NCBI GenBank assembly: GCA_937858235.1
Contig: CALLZZ010000198.1
Coordinates: forward strand, 1 to 9,489
Direction of reading: 5' to 3'
DNA length: 9,489 nt
Origin: an uncultured Clostridia bacterium
GTDB taxonomy: Bacteria > Bacillota > Clostridia > Oscillospirales > Oscillospiraceae
Below, piece after piece: positions 1 through 6,785 of the stretch. Below the pieces are notes generated by a model. It ran no database searches. It was not told where the DNA came from and worked only from the letters and a program-made list of their open reading frames with translations. The translations under genes and the position numbers were made by a program. Positions within the stretch are counted from its first letter, which is position 1. Each line of letters starts with the position of its first letter.

Positions 1-2248
1 TTACCGGCTCCGACTGAATAAAATCCAGAGTGGTAATCATGTTGGTTATCTTCTGAACAAGGCTTACCAGTGTGATTTGCACCGTTCTGGTTTCCATGTG
101 ACCTTTTTCCATCTTGATGTCGATAACGGGAATCATCATCTCCTGCGGAGAGGAACCGCCATGTACATAATTCTGCCCGCCGCTGCCGGGGATTTTGAAA
201 ACACTTGTGCTGCAAGGGAAGGACACAATCTTATCATCATGATTTCCAAGTAAATATCCCAAACTGAGATTACAAATACCGTTGTCCTGAACCGGCTGTT
301 TCGATACGATATAGCGTCGCTTTGCAATGCAATCTTTTTCCATTACACTGCCGATTTTATCACTTTCCTGTACTTTGTCACGCTTATAAATAAAGCCGTG
401 GTCCGCTGTGACGATGAAATGTAGCGTGTTTGCATTCATGGAAATTCTGCGAATGACATCTATCATTTCGGTAACGGCTTCCTCACAGGCGACAAACACC
501 TCATCTTCGGCATGTTCACCGCGCACATCAATCTGGTCATGGTAAACGTAGACGACCTGTTTTCCCGTGAATACCTCGCGCAGCGCAGCCTTATTCATAT
601 TCTTAATATCATCGAATTGGACACAGCAGCTTTCCGGTACCGCAGCTTGTAAAACGGCTTGTCTTGCCGCCAGATTGACGCAGTAAACGCCATCCACCAG
701 TTCCTTCCCGTCGTCCGTCAGTTCCAGTGTGGTATGCGGCAGCAGCGCCGCCATCCCAAGGCGTGTGTAAGACGGTAAGGTGCTGAGCATGGCTTCCAGT
801 TTTGCCGTGCATTTTGGATCATCCTGCATCTTCGTAAACAGTTCGCGGCCAACCTCATACCGCATAGCGTCGGAAATGATGACCACCGTGCGCTCGCTGT
901 TGTTTTTGACATACCGATCAAAGAAATTTCGCTGCAACGGCAGAATGGACAGCGCATCCGGCACCAACAGCCCATCATTCCACTTCGACAGTTGTTTCCC
1001 CAGATACTCGTTGGTATAGATATTTTCAATCAAATCCCGTAGCGGTTCGAATCCGTCGGTATTGTCCAGTTTATCGTAACAAGTATAGAACTGCCGATAT
1101 TTTGCATCGATCAGGCAATCGGTAGATAGATACTGGTTGACGATAGCCTTAAAGCCATTTGGGCAAACGTAATTGGCCGCCATAATCAAGCTATAGGCAC
1201 TGTCCAGTACCTGATATGCCGAGGAAAGCTTTTTCCCGAAGTGCATCTTCAGCCGCATTTCGCAAATCTCCGGAATGGTGCGACTCCCCAGCTTAGCACC
1301 GGTATCTTCCGCCAGAAGGCGTTTTACCAGCCAGCGCAAAATGACAGAATCAATCTGCGCAAAAGAATCACAGTCCACCAATGCTTCCGGTTCATATTCT
1401 GCCAAGGTAGAAGCCACATTCAACCCGACCGCTACATGGGCGGAAAGCTCGTCATAGCGATTACGGTAGAGGTAGTTATTCATCAGGCTGTCAAGGAAAG
1501 CAATGATATTTCCCGATTTATAAGAGACAAAGGACCTCCATCCTGTCGGCAATTCTTTTTTTAGATACTTGTCCGCATAGGTCACAAACATGGTGACAAC
1601 CAGTTTTTCGAGGGTTGGTTTGTTGTCGGTATAGCCGAACTGTTGCTCACAGAACTTCCAGAAATCACGAAGTAGGTCATATTTATCGAATTCAGCGAGA
1701 AATTTATTATCTTTTAAGCCGTCGTCCGTCAAAAGGACTCGAACTACTTCATCAAAGGAACACGTTCTGGTGCGGCAAACTGCACTCATAAGGCCGACAA
1801 GAATGTTTTCCTCATTGAAATTATCAATCTCCAAGTCATAAAACCGCTGCGTCCGCTCCTTATTTGCAAAAAAATTAATATGCTTCTCGATAACAGGCTT
1901 GAACTTTTCATTGATTTTCAAATCCGCACATATCAGCGAAGCGCGGTCCGCATGAAAGCGTTTGGAATAAAGCAGGGTGTCTTCCAGATGGTTGTCCCGG
2001 ACATCCGGCTTTGGAAACGGTGCATAGATAAGATAGTTGGTCGTCTTGTCCTGCCGCTCCAGAAAATATTTTGTTTGGAACTGATTGTCTGGTTCCAGCT
2101 TCAGAATTTTGGCGTTCTCCAAGTGAATGGAGTCAATATCCTCGGCAAAATCGGCTTCATCGTCGTACCAGAAAACCAGCTTGCGGGTATCCCCCACAAA
2201 CTCGGCGTTCAGGCGGTCAACTATTTGACTTAAGTTTAAATCAGGCAT
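1..2248 (-). CDS. pglZ: BREX-1 phosphatase-like protein PglZ (type A), 3'-truncated by window edge
   Basis: An uninterrupted minus-strand frame runs from the ATG at 2248 past base 1, giving 749 whole codons. The C-terminus lies outside the window; full-length relatives are somewhat over 800 residues. The N-terminal 400 or so residues are the usual PglZ helical region. The C-terminal part is an alkaline-phosphatase fold: VVIISDAMRYE with the putative metal ligand D460, YVYHDQ with H570/D571, TADHGF with D616/H617, and HGGSSPQEM starting at H696. PglZ is a core BREX protein required for phage exclusion and for BREX methylation, working with PglX. The start is supported by an AAGGAAGG ribosome site inside the end of the upstream HNH gene, whose stop lies 2 bases before this ATG, so translation is probably coupled. 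All the metal-site motifs look intact. BrxL would be expected next, beyond the left edge. Confidence 0.95.
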   Translation of the reverse strand, partial: MPDLNLSQIVDRLNAEFVGDTRKLVFWYDDEADFAEDIDSIHLENAKILKLEPDNQFQTKYFLERQDKTTNYLIYAPFPKPDVRDNHLEDTLLYSKRFHADRASLICADLKINEKFKPVIEKHINFFANKERTQRFYDLEIDNFNEENILVGLMSAVCRTRTCSFDEVVRVLLTDDGLKDNKFLAEFDKYDLLRDFWKFCEQQFGYTDNKPTLEKLVVTMFVTYADKYLKKELPTGWRSFVSYKSGNIIAFLDSLMNNYLYRNRYDELSAHVAVGLNVASTLAEYEPEALVDCDSFAQIDSVILRWLVKRLLAEDTGAKLGSRTIPEICEMRLKMHFGKKLSSAYQVLDSAYSLIMAANYVCPNGFKAIVNQYLSTDCLIDAKYRQFYTCYDKLDNTDGFEPLRDLIENIYTNEYLGKQLSKWNDGLLVPDALSILPLQRNFFDRYVKNNSERTVVIISDAMRYEVGRELFTKMQDDPKCTAKLEAMLSTLPSYTRLGMAALLPHTTLELTDDGKELVDGVYCVNLAARQAVLQAAVPESCCVQFDDIKNMNKAALREVFTGKQVVYVYHDQIDVRGEHAEDEVFVACEEAVTEMIDVIRRISMNANTLHFIVTADHGFIYKRDKVQESDKIGSVMEKDCIAKRRYIVSKQPVQDNGICNLSLGYLLGNHDDKIVSFPCSTSVFKIPGSGGQNYVHGGSSPQEMMIPVIDIKMEKGHMETRTVQITLVSLVQKITNMITTLDFIQSEPV

Positions 2249-2250
2249 TG

Positions 2251-3021
2251 CTATTCTTCCTTCCTTGTGGAAGTTTTAGATTTAGGTAACCAACCTTTTT
2301 CATAATATAAGCTGTGCATCTTAGTATATTCATTTAAGATGAGATACTGTTCTCCATTGATTTCAATGACAGCTTTGTTTTTATACTCATCTTTCATCGG
2401 CAATAATAATGCTTTTTCTATTTTATAATCAACAAAGTGTAAATTCCTCAATTTAAAGTTTCCACTATGCTGATAATCTAAAAGTATGGTTCTTGCGTCA
2501 TTTATTACTATTGTATAATCGGTATCATATAGAAGTCTTAATGAAGCAACCGAATAATATTCTCCAGCTTCTTTATTTACAAAATAGGTTTCTTTATTAA
2601 AAAAAATTGATATCTGAAAAAGATCGGTACTAAAGTCTTTAAACATATTTAACGCAATGTCGGAACGTAAGGCTTCACTCTGCTTATCTACAGTAAAGCC
2701 TTTGGCTTTGTTTTCATCAGACGACAAAAAGCAGAGGTTGCTGATTTCACAGTTCATGCTGTCATTATCCATGTGGTCAACAACCCACCCATTTGCTGTC
2801 ATTTCATCAAGTAGATCTTTACCATACCATTTTTCCATAATATATCTATGCAAGTATCCAAGTTTTTTGCTGTATAAGTATCCGTTCGAAATGCCCCAAG
2901 TCACATTTTTCAATTCATTGAAATAATCTTTCCGAAACGTAGTACTGGCAACACTTTCCCATCCATTGCGGCAAATACTAATTACGTTACCATGCAATTG
3001 AAAACTATTTTTACTTGGCAT
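2251..3021 (-). CDS. HNH endonuclease family protein embedded in the BREX operon
   Basis: The ORF encodes 256 residues from the ATG at 3021, chosen because GAGGTGA ends 5 bases upstream. A GTG at 3030 would add three residues. Residues 57-62 (LHRYIM), 81-87 (VDHMDND, H83), N90 and NL at 95-96 form the pattern of phage-type HNH nucleases, in which a first His-containing strand is followed by a DH/NH..D motif and an Asn-Leu element. The C-terminal 150 residues match no domain I recognise; they include a late strand-rich stretch (AVIEINGEQYLIL). The gene sits between pglX and pglZ. Its ribosome site overlaps the pglX stop, and its own stop is 2 bases before pglZ, so it is co-transcribed with BREX. 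Its DNA is clearly more AT-rich than pglZ. It could be a BREX accessory nuclease or a homing-type parasite that settled in a neutral gap. Confidence 0.8.
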   Translation of the reverse strand: MPSKNSFQLHGNVISICRNGWESVASTTFRKDYFNELKNVTWGISNGYLYSKKLGYLHRYIMEKWYGKDLLDEMTANGWVVDHMDNDSMNCEISNLCFLSSDENKAKGFTVDKQSEALRSDIALNMFKDFSTDLFQISIFFNKETYFVNKEAGEYYSVASLRLLYDTDYTIVINDARTILLDYQHSGNFKLRNLHFVDYKIEKALLLPMKDEYKNKAVIEINGEQYLILNEYTKMHSLYYEKGWLPKSKTSTRKEE

Positions 3022-3031
3022 TTTTGTCACC

Positions 3032-4762
3032 TCAAATTTTCGCCAGAACCTGATAAAGTTTGCCGTCCGTGTCGGTCTGAACCTTTTCGTAATTGACCTT
3101 TACGCCGTCGTCTAAATCAATCGCAATGCGGGCGAGGGCAAGGTGGGCGATCTTCTCATCGTATTCCTTGCATTCCTTTATCTGCTTTTGGAGCTTTTCC
3201 TTCCGCTTTGTGGCGGCGGTCACTTCACGGGCGTTGACGCTGTTATCTATGGTGTCCTGCATCCGTGTTATTTCACTTTCATAAACGCGTTCCATGCGGT
3301 GCAGGTAATCAATGCGCAGGTTGCCGACAGTATTTTCGTTATAGCGGTGCATATAGATGAGTGCCTTGAAGCCGTTCTGCTTGCCGCTGTCAAAAAGCCA
3401 GTAGATGGGGCGTTTCTTATAAGTCTTACAGTGATCCTTGAAGAAATCATTCAGAAAATAGTTTCGGATGACTTCCCGACTGGTGTTGCCTTTGTTGCCC
3501 AATGCATTAGCGATAAAGTCCAAATTTTCTTCCAATGTTTCTTCTCCGTAAACCGCCTTTATAAATTCCACAAAACGACCGACAATGTCATCTTCAAAAT
3601 ATTCTTCATCGGTAATGGGAATGCAGTTGTCAACATCTGGTTCAAAAGTAAGGTCTGTAGCCGTTTCCCAGTTTTCACTGTCCCTGAATTTTGGATAGTG
3701 ATATTTTGCCATGCTGATTCCCGCATAATTTGAACCAAAAGGTAAATCCCCATTTTCATCGCAGGCAGCCTGTCCTTTGAATTTCCAATAAACCTTTTCA
3801 AAATTGCCGTCCGCAAAAACAAGCCCGGGCTTGTTCAGTGAATAGCGCCCGAACATACAGCCGACGGCATAGGAAAGAAAGGACTTTATTACGTCGCATT
3901 TGGTAAGGACGTAATTATTCCCCTTCATACTTTCGGGTATTGCTTCTTTGGTGTCGTAAATGCGGGCAACGGTAACATCTTTGTCTGCCACTTCCGGCGT
4001 CAATTCATCCTGCAAGCCGTAAATGTCAATGAAAATGCGGTTGAGCTCTTCTTCGTTGGATTTGAGTTGTAAAAACCGCTGTTCGGCCAATGCTTTCCAC
4101 GCCGCATAGCTTTCAGCTACTACAAGGTTTTGTCTTAGCTTTTCGTCTGAGACTTCCCACATTGCTCTTGAACCTAACCAACGTAATAAAGGATGAATTG
4201 TGAAATCCCATGAGGTTTCGAAAGATTTATAATCGCTATCAACCAAACTTACGTTTTGCTTAACCAAAGGCTCAATGCGATGATCCTGATTCTGGTCTAT
4301 AATTTTAGATGGGATAATTGGTATATGACCTGTACTATAATGAAGGCCCTGGCAAATGACTGAAGCAAGAAGTGCAAACACAGAGGAATTAAAATAGCCA
4401 AGTACGGAAAATGGAGTAGCATATGGACAGTACATGGGAGTAACATCGGAAAATACAAACCCACATTTTAAATATTTTGCATTGAATATATTGGCCACAT
4501 CGTTCCATATGATTCCCGATTTAAAATAAATGTCCGTTTTTTTTACTACAAAATCTGGTGAACTTAGATATGGATATTTTTTCATTACCGTTGCTTTTAT
4601 TTCAGCAGCATCGTTTGAAAAATTAACAACTGAATCAAATGGCGGACTCCATTTACGATATGAGCCACCATGTACATAAGGATACCATTTATAATTTATT
4701 GAAAAAGTATCCTCGCGTGATAAACAATCGAATTTTATCTTTTTGAGATTGTGCTTGTTTGT
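3032..4762 (-). pseudogene. pglX: BREX-1 adenine-specific DNA methyltransferase PglX, C-terminal half only (5'-truncated)
   Basis: The frame is open for 576 codons back to an in-frame TGA at 4763-4765. The first ATG is at 4585 (517 residues), but PglX-like sequence continues upstream of it. Residues 7-38 of the open frame (KKIKFDC, YKWYPYVHGGSYRKW) match the PglX signature usually written KWFPYNKGG-RKW, which sits in the middle of the roughly 1200-residue protein. What remains is the end of the target-recognition region and the conserved C-terminal helical domain (NYFLNDFFKDHCKTYKKRPIYW; LRIDYLHRMERVYE; a coiled coil near the end). The N-terminal methyltransferase domain with its catalytic NPPY-type motif is missing, so this fragment cannot methylate by itself. 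No ribosome site precedes 4585 convincingly. It is either a pseudogene cut by the element to its right or a silent specificity cassette that recombination could rejoin to a PglX head. Confidence 0.88.
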
Positions 4763-4771
4763 TCAGCAAGC
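4753..4771. repeat. Short inverted repeat at the pglX/element junction
   Basis: GCTTG (4753-4757) and CAAGC (4767-4771) are perfect inverted arms around 9 bases. They straddle the point where PglX-like coding stops and the in-frame TGA lies (4763-4765). A small dyad at a junction can be a recombinase core site, but a 5-bp arm is short enough to occur by chance. The matching right junction is not in the window, so an attachment-site call is only tentative. Confidence 0.3.
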
Positions 4772-5006
4772 GTAATACTGACATCACAAGCAATATAGCA
4801 AAAGCATAGCATTGAGTTTTACTTTTTGCAAGGTAGAAAAGGTCAACAAAGTATTGCAGTTAAAGGCTTTTATGACAATTACTGCTCATACTACACAATG
4901 CAAAACTGAACAAATGAGTTTCAGTTTATTTGCCCTCAATTTTCTGTGTATTTTAATGATAACCGTATCAACTTTATACTATTGTATTACTGTTTATTTA
5001 AGGGAT

Positions 5007-5029
5007 ATTATCTGATGTTCTCAGATAAT
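5007..5029. repeat. Perfect 9-bp inverted repeat with 5-nt spacer
   Basis: ATTATCTGA (5007-5015) and its exact complement TCAGATAAT (5021-5029) flank TGTTC. With a two-base bulge, the pairing can extend by GG/CC. No T-run follows, so it is a poor terminator. An operator, a recombinase or replication-protein site, or an origin hairpin fits better. The right arm runs into GATAATCCAGA, a sequence found again at 8415. Confidence 0.6.
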
Positions 5030-5069
5030 CCAGAATTGACTTTTAGGAATATGATATATAAAATATAAG

Positions 5070-5117
5070 TCAATCCATTAAAATCAATCTGGGGTCAATC
5101 TGGTTAATCTGAGGATT
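5070..5117. repeat. Iteron-like TCAATCTGG cluster
   Basis: Two exact TCAATCTGG copies start 11 bp apart (5084 and 5095), one helical turn. They are followed directly by TTAATCTGA (5104) and preceded by TCAATCC (5070). AATC and GATT around TGAG form a small dyad at 5106-5117. The reverse complement CCAGATTGA occurs at 8421, and CCAGAATTGA (one added base) at 5030. Helically phased copies upstream of a replication operon suggest binding sites for Rep or a regulator. Confidence 0.5.
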
Positions 5118-5179
5118 ATATATAAAAATGACCTCAAGAAAATTGTCGGAAAAATAAGGAAAAAAGTTTATTTTACCTA

Positions 5180-5208
5180 TGTACTTTCAGAAAATAATGT
5201 GGTATAAT
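5180..5208 (+). promoter_or_regulatory. Probable sigma-A promoter (extended -10) for the ssb-like/rep operon
   Basis: A perfect TATAAT lies at 5203-5208, preceded by TG plus one base (TGGTATAAT), an extended -10. With a 17-bp spacer the -35 is TGTACT (5180-5185), weak against TTGACA, which an extended -10 often tolerates. Transcription would start near 5215, just at the first leader hairpin. Confidence 0.7.
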
Positions 5209-5210
5209 AT

Positions 5211-5304
5211 ATACAGGTCGGAAAAGACCAGTTAATTTAATATTTTGAATGCTTAGAGAAGCAAAGTTACCTTTAGACGAGGTTTAACTGGCTTCTCTTT
5301 TTTT
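5211..5304 (+). promoter_or_regulatory. Attenuator-like structured leader RNA
   Basis: Three pairings overlap in about 90 bases. GGTC/GACC (5216-5219 with 5226-5229) makes a 5' hairpin. CCAGTTAA (5228-5235) pairs with TTAACTGG (5284-5291). AGAGAAGC (5255-5262) pairs with GCTTCTCT (5291-5298), followed by Ts. The second pairing shares bases with both the first hairpin and the terminator stem, so terminator and antiterminator forms exclude each other, or form a pseudoknot. No known riboswitch class was recognised. A 12-codon frame (5249-5287, MLREAKLPLDEV) overlaps the terminator but lacks a visible ribosome site. Read-through would set expression of the downstream DNA-binding and replication proteins, as attenuation does in several rolling-circle plasmids. 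Confidence 0.55.
5255..5304 (+). terminator. Intrinsic terminator in the leader of the replication operon
   Basis: AGAGAAGC (5255-5262) and GCTTCTCT (5291-5298) form a perfect 8-bp stem. Inside it AGTT/AACT (5265-5268 with 5286-5289) and ACCT/AGGT (5269-5272 with 5280-5283) lengthen the hairpin around a 7-base loop. Seven Ts (5298-5304) follow at once. It sits about 40 bases before a start codon, so it is a conditional, leader-type terminator rather than the end of an operon. Confidence 0.75.
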
Positions 5305-5344
5305 GTTGCCCAAAATCAAATAGAAAACGAAAGGAACAAGGAAA

Positions 5345-5641
5345 ATGGATAACAAAACAAATAAGCATGAATTTGCGTGTAATGCTGGTAAGGTTACCGA
5401 GTACGAAGTAAAGGAACATATTGACACTATCATGGTGGGCTTTCGTGGATTCTCAAAGGAAGTGTCGATTGTAAAGTGGAACGACAAGAATCCTGTGTTT
5501 GATATTAGAGCATGGCGAGTATCTGACAGAGACGGATTGCAATATCCTTTGCGTGGTATCACTTTCTCTAAGGAAGAGTTTATCAAGTTAAGGGAAATCT
5601 TGAACAGCATTGATGTGAATTGCATTGATGAATATATGTGA
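5345..5641 (+). CDS. PC4/YdbC-like single-stranded-DNA-binding protein
   Basis: The protein has 98 residues. Residues 38-57 (starting KEVSIVKWN and continuing to FDIRAW) followed by GITFSKEEFIKLREIL at 71-86 match the YdbC family of the transcriptional coactivator PC4 fold. That fold has a four-stranded sheet with the W-N-x(3)-P-x-[FY]-DIR signature, then a helix, and binds ssDNA as a dimer. The first 20 residues are a polar extension. The ATG at 5345 has AAGGA nine bases upstream. It is the first gene after the attenuator leader and is followed by a small gene and a Rep-like gene, so coating of single-stranded replication intermediates is a reasonable role. The family assignment rests on motif memory; the replication role is inferred from context. 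Confidence 0.75.
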   Translation: MDNKTNKHEFACNAGKVTEYEVKEHIDTIMVGFRGFSKEVSIVKWNDKNPVFDIRAWRVSDRDGLQYPLRGITFSKEEFIKLREILNSIDVNCIDEYM

Positions 5642-5664
5642 GCAAAGAATGTGAGGTATTGAAT

Positions 5665-5790
5665 ATGAACGGAGCAAGGAATGACGAAAGAAACTATTAT
5701 GCAGAAAGCTACATTGCTTTAATTGAAGAAATTATCAAAGAAACCGCTTCACTGATTAAAGATATAAAGAAAGCAATGGGTGAGGTGTGA
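5665..5790 (+). CDS. Small hypothetical protein (41 aa) between ssb-like gene and rep
   Basis: The ATG at 5665 is preceded by GTGAGG with 8-base spacing, and the TGA at 5788-5790 ends just before the rep start. The product is 41 residues, almost wholly helical by composition: residues 12-36 are rich in Ile, Glu and Lys in an amphipathic pattern (YYAESYIALIEEIIKETASL, then IKDIKKAM). I do not recognise a family. Close packing between the ssDNA-binding gene and rep, plus its own ribosome site, argue that it is translated. It may be a small regulator or partner of Rep, but nothing in the sequence shows which. Confidence 0.6.
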   Translation: MNGARNDERNYYAESYIALIEEIIKETASLIKDIKKAMGEV

Positions 5791-5792
5791 AA

Positions 5793-6785
5793 ATGGGAAC
5801 GAAGAAATTACAAGGTGCAGACGGAATGAATTTTCAACTGCAACTTGCAATAAAAGGCTTAGAGAGCATAAATCTTCCAGAGGAAAATCTTACGAATGAA
5901 TCTGGAAATGACATTATGAAAATATCATGTTGGGGTGGCAAACTGTCTGCTTATGTGAATTTGCCTAATGCAATCAGGCCAAACAATGTGCAGCCATTTC
6001 AATTATCTGATTGTATCAAAATCGAATTGGTAAGAAACCAAGTCATTGAGCACATGAGGTCATATCTGCAAAAGCACTTAAAGGATAAGTATTCGGATGA
6101 ATTTCTTTCAATGATGAGTGTCACAAAAATGGAGTGCAATCTAACGATAAAATGCGTGGGTAATTGCAAACCAAAAGATGTGATTAAGTTGTTTGAGAGG
6201 TCTTTTGCAAAGGTTACTGTGTATAAGGAAACCGACCCAAACGGAAAAACACACAGGAAACCAGAACGAGGAATCACAACAACTAAACCCCATGAATGGG
6301 TGTTAAAGGTGTATGACAAAACCTTTCAGCAAAGACAAGCAGGTAATCTTAAAGTTGAGTCAAATCTGATTCGTATGGAATTGGTATTCTTAGACAGAAT
6401 GCTTGACCGTATGTATTCAACCAAGAAATCATTAGAGGATATTCTTACGAGAAAAGCAATCAAAACGCTGATTGACCAGTATCAAGTGACATTTGATGAA
6501 ATATGCAAAAAGAATATTACTCCTATGCTGAATGCCTGTGTGCAAGAGATATTTGAAAGTTTAACTTGCTCTACTCCACGAAAGGAAGTAAGCGAAACTT
6601 TGATTAAGTGTAAGGAACTCATTGTAGATACCGAGGTATTACGCAAGGCATTAAAGAAGTGGTATGTATTTAAGAAACAGCCTGATAGTTCAAAACGCAT
6701 TGTTTCATTTTATCGAGAGAAAAATATGGGTTTTCCAGAAGATGTGCTTAGAACGCTCAAACTCATGCACAACTCTTTAGGATAA
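5793..6785 (+). CDS. Replication initiation protein, resembling phage/plasmid gene II/X (Phage_CRI) family
   Basis: The protein has 330 residues from the ATG at 5793, which has GGTGAGG seven bases upstream. A GTG at 5787 overlapping the previous stop is less well placed. The order of motifs resembles filamentous-phage gpII/X-type initiators: NLPNAIRPNN (56-65) where that family has GNP-KFLQGHN; VTKMECNLTI (110-119) where it has a strand with R-x-D; EWVLKVYDKT (168-177) where it has L-x-K-x-Y-x-K; and NLIRMELVFLDRML (191-204) where it has L-x-R-x-E plus a helix. These proteins nick one strand at the origin to start rolling-circle replication. The residues that would complete the HN and R-x-D positions differ here, so it is a divergent member or a related unnamed family. 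The C-terminal 120 residues are helical. The neighbouring ssDNA-binding gene and hairpin-rich downstream DNA fit a replication role. Confidence 0.6.
   Translation: MGTKKLQGADGMNFQLQLAIKGLESINLPEENLTNESGNDIMKISCWGGKLSAYVNLPNAIRPNNVQPFQLSDCIKIELVRNQVIEHMRSYLQKHLKDKYSDEFLSMMSVTKMECNLTIKCVGNCKPKDVIKLFERSFAKVTVYKETDPNGKTHRKPERGITTTKPHEWVLKVYDKTFQQRQAGNLKVESNLIRMELVFLDRMLDRMYSTKKSLEDILTRKAIKTLIDQYQVTFDEICKKNITPMLNACVQEIFESLTCSTPRKEVSETLIKCKELIVDTEVLRKALKKWYVFKKQPDSSKRIVSFYREKNMGFPEDVLRTLKLMHNSLG

Larger units (their letters stand above)
4766..5179. other. Non-coding left end of the element; no convincing gene
   Basis: About 415 AT-rich bases separate the pglX break from the first plus-strand promoter. 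A plus-strand frame at 4812-5015 could encode a short peptide with a hydrophobic tail, but its start is a TTG with no ribosome site. The internal ATG at 4872 has only AAAGG upstream, so I do not call it. What the stretch does hold is a perfect inverted repeat at 5007-5029 and a cluster of TCAATC-type repeats at 5070-5112, both listed separately. No RNA gene or recombinase gene was recognised. Confidence 0.6.

Noticed and set aside
1880..2233. Plus-strand frames inside pglZ (also 1241-1564 and 780-1019)
   Set aside because: The opposite strand gives a continuous PglZ with clear catalytic motifs; these are shadows.
3143..3733. Plus-strand 196-codon frame inside pglX
   Set aside because: It is antisense to conserved PglX C-terminal sequence and has no supporting motif or ribosome site.
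4812..5015. Plus-strand 67-codon frame with a hydrophobic tail
   Set aside because: The start is TTG with no ribosome site, the internal ATG at 4872 has only a weak one, and hydrophobic stretches are easily produced by AT-rich non-coding DNA.
5007..5029. Xer dif-like site
   Set aside because: The 9+5+9 symmetry does not match the 11+6+11 arrangement and sequence of Firmicute dif sites.
5216..5304. Type III toxin-antitoxin RNA (ToxI-like) upstream of a toxin gene
   Set aside because: The pseudoknot-capable leader and terminator look similar in layout, but there are no tandem ~36-base repeats and the downstream protein is PC4-like, not a ToxN/TenpN nuclease.
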